A model generated the notes under the pieces. It saw only the letters and a program-made list of their open reading frames with translations. It made no database searches and was not told the DNA's origin. DNA of 64,000 nucleotides. It comes from Levilactobacillus zymae DSM 19395. Its GTDB lineage: Bacteria > Bacillota > Bacilli > Lactobacillales > Lactobacillaceae. The stretch is taken from the NCBI RefSeq assembly GCF_001434115.1, contig NZ_AZDW01000022.1, positions 23,273-87,272 of the forward strand, read 5' to 3'. The first letter of the stretch is position 1. Every line of letters starts with the position of its first letter. The translations under genes were made by a program, and so were the position numbers. Shown here one piece after another: positions 44,918 to 54,037 of the stretch.

Positions 44918-45034
44918 CTACATATGACTAGCGGAGATCCAAACGATGCCTAAGTGATAAATTGCGACCAGCATGATGGCGATAAATAGCCAGCCACAGG
45001 TGTAATAAACATAATACATTCCTGGATGCTTCAT
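44918..45034 (-). CDS. 38-residue single-helix membrane protein
   Basis: A short gene with a strong ribosome site (AAAGGGGG, 7 nt before ATG at 45034). The product begins MKHPGMYYVYYTCGWLFIAI and ends WISASHM, with one central hydrophobic helix. It follows a 60-residue gene by about 40 nt and is followed by a terminator, so the two form an operon. No family recognised; small membrane proteins often modulate larger membrane complexes. Confidence 0.65.
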   Translation of the reverse strand: MKHPGMYYVYYTCGWLFIAIMLVAIYHLGIVWISASHM

Positions 45035-45073
45035 GTCGTTGCCCCCTTTACCGGGACTTTCCTGACAACCTAT

Positions 45074-45256
45074 CTATCCTACTGGAACCACCGCACGACG
45101 GGTTTGCGCCGCCAGCATAATGGCTTCCTGTTCAGCAATCGTTGCTGTGAATTGCCGCATGCGCTCCTCAGCAACGACCTGCGCACCGTGCTTTTGCGCC
45201 CGCCACGTGATCATTTGAAACTTACGCTTTTCTTCTGACAGCTGATTATCTAACAT
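45074..45256 (-). CDS. 60-residue hypothetical protein
   Basis: A small soluble helical protein beginning MLDNQLSEEKRKFQMITWRA, with an Ala/Gln/Glu-rich middle. ATG at 45256 has GGGGGAG 4 nt upstream; a longer frame from 45301 lacks a site. A -10-like TATAAT (minus strand, 45307-45312) lies about 50 nt upstream. First gene of a two-gene operon with the 38-residue membrane protein. Confidence 0.55.
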   Translation of the reverse strand: MLDNQLSEEKRKFQMITWRAQKHGAQVVAEERMRQFTATIAEQEAIMLAAQTRRAVVPVG

Positions 45257-45312
45257 ATGGCTCCCCCCAAATGCTTGCGCCAGTGTTCTAATTCCTGTCA
45301 CCGTATATTATA

Positions 45313-45626
45313 AGCACATTTTTTTAATCGGTCTACCCCTAAATTCAAATATTACAAAACTTTTACACGGCTTGTCACCATGGGCTTATTTTCACGTCTT
45401 TTGGTTAGTCACCTATCAAATTAGTTGTAATTTATCATAATTGGTATAGCCGTCGTGTGCAACCGGTTGCTATTCCATTTAGCAAGCGATAGTTTACACT
45501 ATTCGTCAGCTTGAACCTTTAATGGTTTAGGTTAGTCTGCCGGCCATCATTTTCGACGTTAATCAATTGTGTTTTGATTCTAACCGGCGTAGGCTAAAGA
45601 TAGTTTATGAAAGGGGTTACTTAGCC
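45313..45626. other. Intergenic region upstream of osmC with a palindrome
   Basis: About 310 bp without a gene. The perfect 12-bp palindrome GCAACCGGTTGC (45459-45470) is of the LacI/GalR operator type. AT-rich flanks could hold the osmC promoter, but no box pair is convincing. Confidence 0.5.
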
Positions 45627-46085
45627 ATGTCCATTGATCGTGAGAAATTCCCACCGTTATACCGCACCGTTGCCATTAACGACGACGGTCTGAACAGTCA
45701 CTCCTACGTTCCCGGGGGACTCGATGTCGTGACCAGTTCCCCGCTGTCCGCCAACCCGGGCGCTAATCCCGAGCAATTTTTGGGGCTCGCCCTCAGCACC
45801 TGCCTCAACGCGACCCTCGAGGCCATCGAAAAGATGCGTCACCTGCCGCACACCTCGCAGGTCCACACCATCGTCGAATACGCACGCGACACCAAGGGCT
45901 TTCAGTTCTACGTGACCGCCCAGATTCGAATTCCCGGGGTTGACCGCCAAACGGCCATCGCCATGGCCGATCTAGCGGAGCGGCGGTGTCCCGTGGCTAA
46001 ACTCTTGAGCGGTAGTCCCAACGTGACCGTGGCTTTAGTTGACCAGTTCAGCGAGGTCGAACCCGTCACCGTCAAGACCAAATAA
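45627..46085 (+). CDS. osmC: OsmC/Ohr-family peroxiredoxin
   Basis: A 152-residue thiol peroxidase predicted to reduce organic hydroperoxides in the cytosol. The two active cysteines are visible at C59 (LALSTCLNAT) and C121 (ERRCPVAKL), spaced as in OsmC. ATG at 45627 has AAAGGGG 10 nt upstream; a longer frame from 45567 lacks a ribosome site. A terminator follows. Confidence 0.9.
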   Translation: MSIDREKFPPLYRTVAINDDGLNSHSYVPGGLDVVTSSPLSANPGANPEQFLGLALSTCLNATLEAIEKMRHLPHTSQVHTIVEYARDTKGFQFYVTAQIRIPGVDRQTAIAMADLAERRCPVAKLLSGSPNVTVALVDQFSEVEPVTVKTK

Positions 46086-46128
46086 AAAAATGGACACGCC
46101 CAGCCGCTTAGCTGCGTGTGTCCATTTT
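46085..46128. terminator. Bidirectional terminator after osmC
   Basis: AAAATGGACAC/GTGTCCATTTT with an inner AGC/GCT pair. It lies between convergent genes. Confidence 0.85.
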
Positions 46129-46130
46129 CA

Positions 46131-46304
46131 TTAACGATGGGACAACCGGCCTTTCAACCGTTGCCACCATGATTTTGACTGTGCTTCCCCGTATACGTAC
46201 GACTTGGGGTGGCGTCCTGGACGCTTATCCTCGTGGTCGTCATCCATGAAGACAATCTTGCGCCAGCGCTTGGCCTCTTCGTCACTCATGCGCTTTTTGC
46301 TCAT
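46131..46304 (-). CDS. 57-residue hypothetical basic protein
   Basis: Begins MSKKRMSDEEAKRWRKIVFM and has a charged middle (DDDHEDKRPGRH) and a WWQRLKGRLSHR end. AAGGAG lies 10 nt before the ATG at 46304. It follows the MarR gene by 29 nt and is probably co-transcribed. No family recognised. Confidence 0.65.
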   Translation of the reverse strand: MSKKRMSDEEAKRWRKIVFMDDDHEDKRPGRHPKSYVYGEAQSKSWWQRLKGRLSHR

Positions 46305-46333
46305 TGACTTCAATCTCCTTTTAACTTAAGGAT

Positions 46334-46786
46334 TCAATTATCTCGATTTTTCAGGCGGGTCACCTGGCTGAAGTCCCGAATGAAATTCAGAATTTCCTGG
46401 GCCTGATCTTCGCCGTACATATCCAACCAGCCCTGAAACCGGTGGTCAATTCGTTGGCGGATTAACCGTTCGGCTTGTTCACCAGTTGGGGTGGCCAGAA
46501 AATACAACCGGCGCCGATCGTTCTCGTCGGGTTGTTGCCGTAAATAGCCTTGTCGCAACAACACCCGAATCTGCCGGGAAATCGCGCTGCGGGTCACCTG
46601 CCGCTGGCTAGCAATGTCCATCAGCGTCACGTTTTGGTGCCGGGTGATTTCGCGCAGAATCAGATACTGTTCAAACGACAAATGAAACGCCTTGGCTGGC
46701 TCCGAAATAAATTCATCCAGATACTTTAACGAACTCATGTACACGTCGATGAAGGCGTCCAATAAGGGTTGTTCTTGTTCAGCCAT
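46334..46786 (-). CDS. MarR-family transcriptional regulator
   Basis: A 150-residue winged-helix regulator. Recognition helices lie in NVTLMDIASQRQVTRSAISR and the wing in QQPDENDRRRLYFLATP. No sensing cysteine is obvious. Start ATG at 46786 has GGTGGG 4-5 nt upstream. It probably controls itself and the small downstream gene; the nearby osmC is convergent, so control of it is not implied by position. Confidence 0.88.
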   Translation of the reverse strand: MAEQEQPLLDAFIDVYMSSLKYLDEFISEPAKAFHLSFEQYLILREITRHQNVTLMDIASQRQVTRSAISRQIRVLLRQGYLRQQPDENDRRRLYFLATPTGEQAERLIRQRIDHRFQGWLDMYGEDQAQEILNFIRDFSQVTRLKNRDN

Positions 46787-47014
46787 GAATCCCACCTACA
46801 ATTCTCAAAATACGATTTTTATCTTAGCATTTACATTCCGCAAATACCAGTTTTTTTCGTGCGCGACCAGCAATAGCCTGAACTAAGTTATGGTAGAATA
46901 GAGAAATGTTTTAGGGCTTAGGAAGGAGGCCGGCGCTTTACTCATTTTACCACCGGAACCCCGGAAATTTATCGAAAAAACTCGCGTCATTCACGGGGCA
47001 GAAAGGACGTTTAA

Positions 47015-47836
47015 ATGTCAGCTTTAATTGATCGAATTCACCGTGTCGAACTGGGAAATCTAGCTAAATTCACGCAACTTTGCGCGCAATTAGATCTTCC
47101 CTACCTGTTACTAGGGGGATCGCTACTGGGCGCCATTCGTCATCAGGGGTTCATCCCCTGGGACGACGACGTGGACGTGGGGTTACTGCGGGCCGATTAC
47201 GACCGGCTCTTAGCCGCCGCCCCGCCCCTGTTAGCCGACTCCCACTATTTCTTACAAACGCCCAACAGCGATCCCAACTACGCCCTGAGCTACGCCAAGC
47301 TACTCGACCGCAATACTTATATAGAAGAGAAGAACAACGTCAACAACGCCCGCAAAGGGGTGTTCATCGACATCTTCCCGCTCGACCGGATTCCGGACGA
47401 ACCCGCCCAGCAACGCGAACAGTTGGCCAAATTCCAGTGGTACAATACCCGAATTTTGCTCCAACTGCGGTATCATTTAGTTAGCAACCCGTTGATGAAA
47501 TTGCAAAGCCCGTTGGACGCCGACCAGTTAGCCGACGTGCAGGCCCTAAAGGACGCCCGGGAGATGGTCATGACCCAGTATCAGGCCCGCACCGACCTGA
47601 CGCAGGTCAAGAACCTGGCTTCCCAGTACGCCTACGATAAAGAGGTCTTCAGCGTTGCGCAGGTCAGCGACCTAACTACCGTCCCCTTTGAGACGTTAAC
47701 GGTTCAGGTTCCCAGCGACTATGCGACAATTTTAACGGCGATGTATGGGGATTATCAGGCCTTGCCGCCCAAAAATCAGCGGACAGAAAAACACCTCGAG
47801 CGCCTGATCATGGACAATCAAATGTTCACGGAGTAA
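47015..47836 (+). CDS. licD: LicD-family phosphotransferase
   Basis: A 273-residue protein of the LicD/fukutin nucleotidyltransferase-like family, which transfers phosphocholine or other phospho-groups to teichoic acids or glycans. Core motifs are LLLGGSLLGAIRHQGFIPWD, followed by DDVDVG (metal-binding Asp cluster), and KGVFIDIFPLD. AAAGGACG lies 5 nt before the ATG. No choline uptake or CDP-choline gene is nearby, so the group transferred is unknown. Confidence 0.88.
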   Translation: MSALIDRIHRVELGNLAKFTQLCAQLDLPYLLLGGSLLGAIRHQGFIPWDDDVDVGLLRADYDRLLAAAPPLLADSHYFLQTPNSDPNYALSYAKLLDRNTYIEEKNNVNNARKGVFIDIFPLDRIPDEPAQQREQLAKFQWYNTRILLQLRYHLVSNPLMKLQSPLDADQLADVQALKDAREMVMTQYQARTDLTQVKNLASQYAYDKEVFSVAQVSDLTTVPFETLTVQVPSDYATILTAMYGDYQALPPKNQRTEKHLERLIMDNQMFTE

Positions 47837-47978
47837 GGGGCCGTTGTTGATTCAGCTAAACGCGGTCGTTCACCGATACTTAGGGACCGATTAACGTTAT
47901 TATGTGATTAGTAACACAATCTCGTCACAGCATGTCGTCACCTCATTAAGCCGGTGAGCGAGACTGCTTCACCGACAG

Positions 47979-48008
47979 AGACGCCTTCGGCTCAGTTAGA
48001 AGGCGTCT
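47979..48008. promoter_or_regulatory. Hairpin in the leader of the polyphosphate operon
   Basis: AGACGCCTT/AAGGCGTCT, a 9-bp stem with a 12-nt loop, 41 bp before the operon start. It has no T run, so it is more likely a leader structure than a terminator. Confidence 0.45.
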
Positions 48009-48048
48009 GCTCCACCACCTAAAATTTATCAAGAAAGTAGATGAGCAT

Positions 48049-49581
48049 ATGGCTGATAATTATTTTGGCGCCATCCTGGTCAACGTGACTAGCATGGAAC
48101 TTTCAATTGTCAATCTCAAAACCGGTCAACAAGCCGAACACGTTCTATCGACCGTCGCCATCGGGGAAAATATTTACAACCATGTCGATATCGACTTACA
48201 GACCGTCGTGGACGCCGCCGAAGCGCTCCGCGGTTTTCTCCAAATCATTAAAGACTACGGCGTCACCCACTATAAAGCCTGGGGATCGCAGGCCCTCTCC
48301 AGTGCACCCAACGCCGACTTCATCCGCGATCAGCTCTACGTGCGGACCGGTCTGCGGTTACACTGGCTATCGCTGAGCGAAGAATCCTTCGTCCGCAACG
48401 AGGCCATCGCCATTCATTTCGCCGACTACCAACGGTTGACCGAGAAGCACGCGGCCATCATCGGGTTAAACTCCGGTAGTACCACCTTCTCGTTTTTCGA
48501 CCATCATGAATTGAAAGCGTCACCGAACATGAAACTAGGACCGACGCGGGCCAAGGAAGTCTTACAAAACCTGCGGACCACCGCGCCGAATCCCGTGGCC
48601 GTGCTGGATGACTACATCAACAGCAAGGTCGACGACTTCTACCGGTTTATCCCGGAAGACCTCCAGCAGGCCACCAACCAGGTGATCCTGATCGGGGCCA
48701 CGCCGCTCAACGGGTTCTTCATTCCCAAGGGGCAAAACAGCTACACCCTCTCGCTCGAACGTTTCCAGCAGTTCGCCCACGAAGTCACCGCCGCTTCGGA
48801 CCAGTACTTAATGGAACACTTACAGATCAGTGAAGAAGCCATAGGGTTAGTCTTACCCGAAGTCCGCTTGATTCAAAAACTACTGACCGTGGTCCACGCC
48901 GAACAGGTCCACCTGGTCAACCTCAACGTCTTAGACGGACTGACCACCAACCGGGCCATCGCGGAAGGCTATTACCGCAAACAGGACTTCAATAAGCAAA
49001 TTCTGGGTGCGGCTTACGCGGTCGCCCAACGTTACCGGGTCGAACCGCACCACATGGCGTTGGTCGAAAAGTTCGCGTTACACCTCTTCGACCAATTGAA
49101 GCCGCTCCACCACTTGAAGGCCCGCGACCGGCTCTTGCTGCACATCGCGGCCATCGTTCACGATAGCGGCGGGTTCATCGACACCCACCAGCACTACCTG
49201 CATTCGGATTACGTGTTACAGCAATCCGAGATCCTGGGCTTATCTGCCGAGGAGACCCAGATCATCGCCGCGGTCTCGCGCTACCACAGCGCCCGCACGC
49301 CCGGTGGTGAACTGGACCGTTTCCGACAACTGGGGTCGTCCAAACGGCTAGCCATCGCTAAGCTGGCCGCCATCTTGCGGTTAGCCGACGCCCTCGACGA
49401 CGCGCACCAGCAGACCGTGGAACGGATCTCCGTTTCCGTGCGGCCGACTCAGGTCATCATCACCGCCTTTAGTGACGATGATCTGGAACTGGTCCACTGG
49501 GCCTTCATGCGCAAGGCCGAATTTTTCACGGACGTCTTCGGGTTGCAACCCGTGTTTAAACAGAGGAGGGTGCACAAATGA
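48049..49581 (+). CDS. Ppx/GppA-like protein with HD domain, degenerate phosphatase motifs
   Basis: A 510-residue, two-part protein. The N-terminal ASKHA half aligns with exopolyphosphatases, but the key loops are altered: FGAILVNVTSMELS replaces the DLGSNS-type loop and IGLNSGSTTFSFF replaces DTGGGS. The C-terminal HD-like half keeps HIAAIVHDSGGFID and the later SRYHSARTPG. It may bind polyphosphate or (p)ppGpp without being an active exopolyphosphatase. It overlaps ppk by 4 bp (ATGA) in a ppx-like/ppk/ppx operon. Confidence 0.85.
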   Translation: MADNYFGAILVNVTSMELSIVNLKTGQQAEHVLSTVAIGENIYNHVDIDLQTVVDAAEALRGFLQIIKDYGVTHYKAWGSQALSSAPNADFIRDQLYVRTGLRLHWLSLSEESFVRNEAIAIHFADYQRLTEKHAAIIGLNSGSTTFSFFDHHELKASPNMKLGPTRAKEVLQNLRTTAPNPVAVLDDYINSKVDDFYRFIPEDLQQATNQVILIGATPLNGFFIPKGQNSYTLSLERFQQFAHEVTAASDQYLMEHLQISEEAIGLVLPEVRLIQKLLTVVHAEQVHLVNLNVLDGLTTNRAIAEGYYRKQDFNKQILGAAYAVAQRYRVEPHHMALVEKFALHLFDQLKPLHHLKARDRLLLHIAAIVHDSGGFIDTHQHYLHSDYVLQQSEILGLSAEETQIIAAVSRYHSARTPGGELDRFRQLGSSKRLAIAKLAAILRLADALDDAHQQTVERISVSVRPTQVIITAFSDDDLELVHWAFMRKAEFFTDVFGLQPVFKQRRVHK

Positions 49582-51746
49582 CATCAGAGTTTAAGAAAAC
49601 TAAATACTACACCAACCGGGAACTTAGCTGGCTGGATTTCAACGCCCGGGTGCTGGACGAGGCGCGCGACAAGACCAATCCCTTGCTCGAACGGGTCCGG
49701 TTTCTCGGCATCACCCAGAGTAACGTGGACGAGTTCTTCATGGTCCGGGTCGCTTCATTAGCCAAGCTGGCCGCCGTCAACTATCCCAAGGCCGACGCGT
49801 CGGGGATGACCGCCGAGGACCAACTCCTCGCGGTCAACGCCAAGGCCCACGATCAGGTCATCAAGCAATATTCCACGCTCACGCGGATGCTTCTGCCGCT
49901 ACTGGCCAACCAGGACGTCCATCTCAAGACGCCCCAGGACCTGACCGCCGATCAGCACCGCTTTATCGAACACTATTTCAACAACGAAATTTCGCCCGCG
50001 TTGACGCCCATGGCCGTGGACAGCTCGCGCCCGTTTCCGTTTATCGGTAACAACACGTTAAACATCGCCCTGCGGCTCCACAAGGCCGGCGACAAGCACG
50101 ACAAACGCTTCGCCACCGTCCAAGTACCCGATATCTTCCCGCGGACCGTCCGGCTACCGGGCGGACAAAACGACTTCATTCTGCTCGAAGACGTGATCAA
50201 GACCTTCATCGGCGACCTGTTCTTGGGCTACAAGGTCCAAGAAGCCGCCAACTACCGGGTCATCCGGGACATGGACCTCGACGTGGCCGAAGAAGACACC
50301 TCCGACCTCTTGAAGGAAGTCAAACACCAACTCAAGCAACGAGAACACGGGAGCGCCGTACGGCTAGAAGTCGAATCCGGCATCTCCCCGGCCTTACAAA
50401 AGCGCCTAGCCAGTTCCATCAAGGTGCCGGCCTACGCCATTTACAGCATCGGTGGGCCCATCGACCTGACCTTCCTGGGGAAATGGACCAAGCAGATGAC
50501 CGGCCTGGACCATCAACGCTACCCTAAGTTCACCTCAGCGCAAACGCCGGGGATGGGGGCCGACGACGACCTCTTCGCCACGATTCGCGACCACGACGTT
50601 TTCGTCCAACATCCTTACGACTCGTTTGACGCCGTCACCAACCTGATCAAGCAGGCCGCCAGCGACGACGAGGTCTTGGCCATCAAGATGACCCTCTACC
50701 GGGTCTCCGCCAACTCCCCGATCATCAAGTCCCTGGGGACCGCCGCACAAAACGGCAAACAGGTCACCGTGCTGGTCGAAGTCAAGGCGCGATTCGACGA
50801 AGAAAACAACGTCCACTGGGCCCAACAGCTCGAAAAGATGGGCTGCCACGTAATCTACGGACTGATTGGCCTGAAGACCCACTGTAAGCTGGCCCTGATC
50901 GTCCGTCGAGAAGAAGACGGCATCCGCCGTTACATGCACATGGGAACCGGGAACTACAACGACGTGACCGCCCACTTCTACACCGACATGGGTCTGTTCA
51001 CCACCAACACGGACATGGGCATCGACGCCTCCAACATTTTCAACATGTTGTCGGGCTACTCCGAACCACCGTACTTCCACCAACTTCACATGTCGCCGGA
51101 CGGCATCCGTGAATTCCTGGTCAGCCGGATCAATGAAGAAATCAACAACGCCCGGCTCGGGCAACCCGCCTGGATCAAGATGAAGATGAACTCGCTGTCC
51201 GACTCGGCCATGATCGCCAAGCTCTACGAGGCCTCCCACGCCGGCGTGCACATTCAACTGATTGTCCGGGGCATCTGTTGCCTCAACGTGGGCATCCCCG
51301 ACGTCAGCGACCACATCGAAGTCCACTCCATCGTGGGGCGCTTCTTGGAACACAGTCGGATCTACGCGTTCGCTAACGGCGGCGACGAACAGGTCTACCT
51401 GTCCAGTGCCGACCTGATGACCCGGAACCTGAACCGGCGAGTCGAACTTCTCTTCCCGATTCTGCACGCCGACCTGCGCCACCGCATCTTTGATATTTTC
51501 CACACCATGTGGGATGATAACGTTAAAACGCGGGTGTTGCAGGCTGACCGTGAGTTTACTCGGGTCGACCGCCGGGGGCTGGAACCCCTGGACGCCCAAA
51601 CCGCGTTTATGCAAGCGGCTGAAGCTAAGACCAAGCAACTCCCCCAGGACACGGACCAACCCGTGGGTGCGCCCCGGCAGTTCCGGCCAATGCTGAGTCC
51701 TAAAAATCAGCCGAAATCCCCTATGGATCGGAGTCCTCAACAATGA
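49578..51746 (+). CDS. ppk: Polyphosphate kinase 1
   Basis: Reversibly polymerises the gamma-phosphate of ATP into polyphosphate. The 722-residue length matches Ppk1. Seen in order: YTNRELSWLDFNARVLDEA, NVDEFFMVRVASL, LVEVKARFDEENNVHWAQQL, the phospho-His motif GLKTHCKLALIVRRE (about 435), HMGTGNYND and the second histidine region VHSIVGRFLEHSRIYAF. Start and stop overlap both neighbouring genes, indicating tight co-expression. Confidence 0.97.
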   Translation: MTSEFKKTKYYTNRELSWLDFNARVLDEARDKTNPLLERVRFLGITQSNVDEFFMVRVASLAKLAAVNYPKADASGMTAEDQLLAVNAKAHDQVIKQYSTLTRMLLPLLANQDVHLKTPQDLTADQHRFIEHYFNNEISPALTPMAVDSSRPFPFIGNNTLNIALRLHKAGDKHDKRFATVQVPDIFPRTVRLPGGQNDFILLEDVIKTFIGDLFLGYKVQEAANYRVIRDMDLDVAEEDTSDLLKEVKHQLKQREHGSAVRLEVESGISPALQKRLASSIKVPAYAIYSIGGPIDLTFLGKWTKQMTGLDHQRYPKFTSAQTPGMGADDDLFATIRDHDVFVQHPYDSFDAVTNLIKQAASDDEVLAIKMTLYRVSANSPIIKSLGTAAQNGKQVTVLVEVKARFDEENNVHWAQQLEKMGCHVIYGLIGLKTHCKLALIVRREEDGIRRYMHMGTGNYNDVTAHFYTDMGLFTTNTDMGIDASNIFNMLSGYSEPPYFHQLHMSPDGIREFLVSRINEEINNARLGQPAWIKMKMNSLSDSAMIAKLYEASHAGVHIQLIVRGICCLNVGIPDVSDHIEVHSIVGRFLEHSRIYAFANGGDEQVYLSSADLMTRNLNRRVELLFPILHADLRHRIFDIFHTMWDDNVKTRVLQADREFTRVDRRGLEPLDAQTAFMQAAEAKTKQLPQDTDQPVGAPRQFRPMLSPKNQPKSPMDRSPQQ

Positions 51747-52669
51747 AAAACCTCGTCGTCATCGACCTGGGATCCAACTCAGTCCGCATGACCATCACCG
51801 AAGTCGACAACCACGGTAACTACCAAACGGTCAACCAGATCAAACGCTACGTGCGGCTCTCGGCCAACATGGGTCCGGAGAAAGTGCTCCAGCCCGACGC
51901 TATCGACCGGACCCTCGCCGCTTTGAGCGACTTCAAGGACGTTTATAGCCAACTGGAAAAGCCCGACATCCACGCCGTCGCCACGGCGGCCGTGCGCCAG
52001 GCCTCTAACCAGAAGGCCTTTCTGAAGCAGGTCAAAGAACAACTCGGCCTGAGCCTTAAAGTTATTTCCGGGGCCACGGAGGCCCGTTACGACTACCTGG
52101 GTGTGATCAACACCCTGCCGATGGTCAACGGCCTGATTGTCGACACCGGGGGTGGATCGTCCGAACTGATCCTGGTGCAAAACCAACAACTCAAGCACGT
52201 GGTCTCGATTCCGCTCGGGTCGGTGACCCTGTCGCAGAATTACCTGGAAGCCGACGTGGTCGAGTCCGCCTCGCTCTTCAAGGCCATGACCTTCGTCAAC
52301 AACGTCTTCAACGACGTCTGGTGGCTACGTGAGGCGACCAACCTACCGATCATCGGCCTGGGTGGCGCCAACCGGACGCTGGCCAAGATCAACCGGCGCA
52401 AGAAGAACTTCCTAAACGCCGAGGACGTCCACGGTTACAAGTTGACCGACGAAGACGTCTACGAGACCCTGACCCAACTCCTGGGGCTAGACCTGGAAGG
52501 CCGCAAGAAGGTGCCCGGACTAGCCAAGGAACGGGCCGACATCATCGTGGGCGGCCTGATTCCGGTCACCCTATTGATGCGGTTGCTGGATTCACAGCAG
52601 ATCACCTTCTCCAACGCCGGCTTACGGGACGGCATCTTATTCGAATACCTGAACGACTTAAAAGCTTAG
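51743..52669 (+). CDS. ppx: Exopolyphosphatase
   Basis: A 308-residue single-domain Ppx/GppA phosphatase that removes terminal phosphate from polyphosphate. The catalytic loops are intact: VVIDLGSNSVRMT and LIVDTGGGSSELILV, with the acidic residue in GATEARYDYLG. It lacks the HD half carried by the first gene of the operon. ATG overlaps the ppk stop by 4 bp. The operon holds the make-and-break cycle for polyphosphate. Confidence 0.93.
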   Translation: MKNLVVIDLGSNSVRMTITEVDNHGNYQTVNQIKRYVRLSANMGPEKVLQPDAIDRTLAALSDFKDVYSQLEKPDIHAVATAAVRQASNQKAFLKQVKEQLGLSLKVISGATEARYDYLGVINTLPMVNGLIVDTGGGSSELILVQNQQLKHVVSIPLGSVTLSQNYLEADVVESASLFKAMTFVNNVFNDVWWLREATNLPIIGLGGANRTLAKINRRKKNFLNAEDVHGYKLTDEDVYETLTQLLGLDLEGRKKVPGLAKERADIIVGGLIPVTLLMRLLDSQQITFSNAGLRDGILFEYLNDLKA

Positions 52670-52695
52670 GTCACAGTTACCTAATATATCTCATC

Positions 52696-52736
52696 AAATA
52701 AAGGCACTTCGCGAAAAATCGTGAAGTGCCTTTATT
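52696..52736. terminator. Terminator of the polyphosphate operon
   Basis: AAAGGCACTTCGCG pairs with CGTGAAGTGCCTTT, then ATT. Confidence 0.88.
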
Positions 52737-52745
52737 GAGTGTGTT

Positions 52746-53306
52746 CTACTTTTCGGTTAGCGAGCGAATCACCTTCGCCGGGACACCGCCCACCAGCACG
52801 TTATCCGGCACATCGTGAGTCACCACGGCGCCCGAGGCAATCACCACGTTATTCCCGATGGTCACACCGGGATTAATGGTCACCTTACCGCCAATCCAGA
52901 CGTCGTTACCGATGGTCACCGGTTGCGCCTTAGCCAGGTATCCCCGCCGTCCCGCTGGCGTCAGCGGGTGATTGACCGTATAGATATCAACGTTAGGCCC
53001 CACCATGACGTTATGCCCAAAGGTGACCGGCGCGATGTCCAAGATGGTCAGATTATAGTTACTCAGGAAGTCCTCGCCCACGTGAATGTTCTTGCCATAA
53101 TCACAATTAAACGTGACTTGGACCGAGACGCGTTGGCCGGTAGACCCAAAGATTTCACGAATCTTAGCCGTTTGCTGGTCCGGCGCCGTTGCCGGAATCG
53201 CGTTAAACTCCTGACAAAGTTGTGCCGCTCGCGCCTTACGTTGCGCTACCGCGGGGTCCCGAAAGTCGTACCAGTCGCCTGCCTTTAACTTTTCTAATTC
53301 TTCCAT
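52746..53306 (-). CDS. Maltose/galactoside O-acetyltransferase-like hexapeptide enzyme
   Basis: A 186-residue left-handed beta-helix acetyltransferase. The N-terminal LKAGDWYDFRDPAVAQRKAR helix matches the Maa/LacA type. Catalytic His is in DIYTVNHPLTP, and the hexapeptide repeats end in VTHDVPDNVLVGGVPAKVI. It uses acetyl-CoA on a sugar hydroxyl; the acceptor is unknown. GAGGTGA lies about 6 nt before the ATG. Confidence 0.9.
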   Translation of the reverse strand: MEELEKLKAGDWYDFRDPAVAQRKARAAQLCQEFNAIPATAPDQQTAKIREIFGSTGQRVSVQVTFNCDYGKNIHVGEDFLSNYNLTILDIAPVTFGHNVMVGPNVDIYTVNHPLTPAGRRGYLAKAQPVTIGNDVWIGGKVTINPGVTIGNNVVIASGAVVTHDVPDNVLVGGVPAKVIRSLTEK

Positions 53307-53362
53307 TTCGCTTCACCTCGACTCCCAGCCTACAACTTAGAGTCGCCTCGAAGTCAAGGCCG

Positions 53363-53974
53363 TTAGTCCGTTGCGGCCAACGCTTTAGTCAGGTAGGCGC
53401 TCAACTGGTGTTTCGTGGCTTCCACGATGGCGGGCTTGTCGCTATTGGCCAGGTCTAGCCCCTGCGCGCGAATGACTTCCATGGCCGTGATGCCCATCAG
53501 GCTCATGATGGTCCGCAAGTAATACGGTGCGATATCAGCGGTTACGTACCGGAAATCGTGGGCGTAGTCACTGCCACTGGATTGAACGTAAACCACCTTG
53601 TGTTGGTTACTCAGCAGGCCCACCGACCCGTCGGCCGTGTATTTAAAGGTCTCGCCGGCGATAAAGACGTTGTCGATGTAGTCCTTGAGCTTGCTGACCA
53701 CGTTAAAGTTGTGCAACGGCATCAAAATCACGGTCAAGTCGGCAGCCTTCCACTGGTCAATCAGGTGGCGTTGGACCGGGGACATTTCCGTTGCTGCCAA
53801 CGTTTCGGCCGTAATCCGGGGAATCTGGGTGGCCGGGTCGTAAAGGGTCAGCGTCTCGACCTCGGCGTGTGGCGCCTGCGCCGCAATGGTCGCTTGGGCC
53901 GTGGCGGTCAACTGGTTGATCGTGCGTTGGGGATTTTGGTAATCGGGATGAGCATTAATTAATAAGATTTTCAT
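53363..53974 (-). CDS. azoR: FMN-dependent NADH-azoreductase (AzoR-like flavodoxin fold)
   Basis: A 203-residue flavoprotein. The start MKILLINAHPDYQNPQRTIN binds FMN phosphate. Also seen are LTVILMPLHNFNVVSKLKDY and KVVYVQSSGSDY. Such enzymes reduce quinones, azo dyes or nitro compounds with NAD(P)H. It is divergent, with a 63-bp gap, from a MocR-like regulator that probably controls it. Confidence 0.85.
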   Translation of the reverse strand: MKILLINAHPDYQNPQRTINQLTATAQATIAAQAPHAEVETLTLYDPATQIPRITAETLAATEMSPVQRHLIDQWKAADLTVILMPLHNFNVVSKLKDYIDNVFIAGETFKYTADGSVGLLSNQHKVVYVQSSGSDYAHDFRYVTADIAPYYLRTIMSLMGITAMEVIRAQGLDLANSDKPAIVEATKHQLSAYLTKALAATD

Positions 53975-54037
53975 GGCTAAAAAGTCCTTTCTTTGCGCTA
54001 AACTAGATTTAAATACTTGAATTAAGGGGGTCCGGGT

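Noticed and set aside
50535..51743. 402-codon minus-strand frame antisense to ppk
   Set aside because: Composition bias of GC-rich codons; ppk on the plus strand is fully supported by family motifs.
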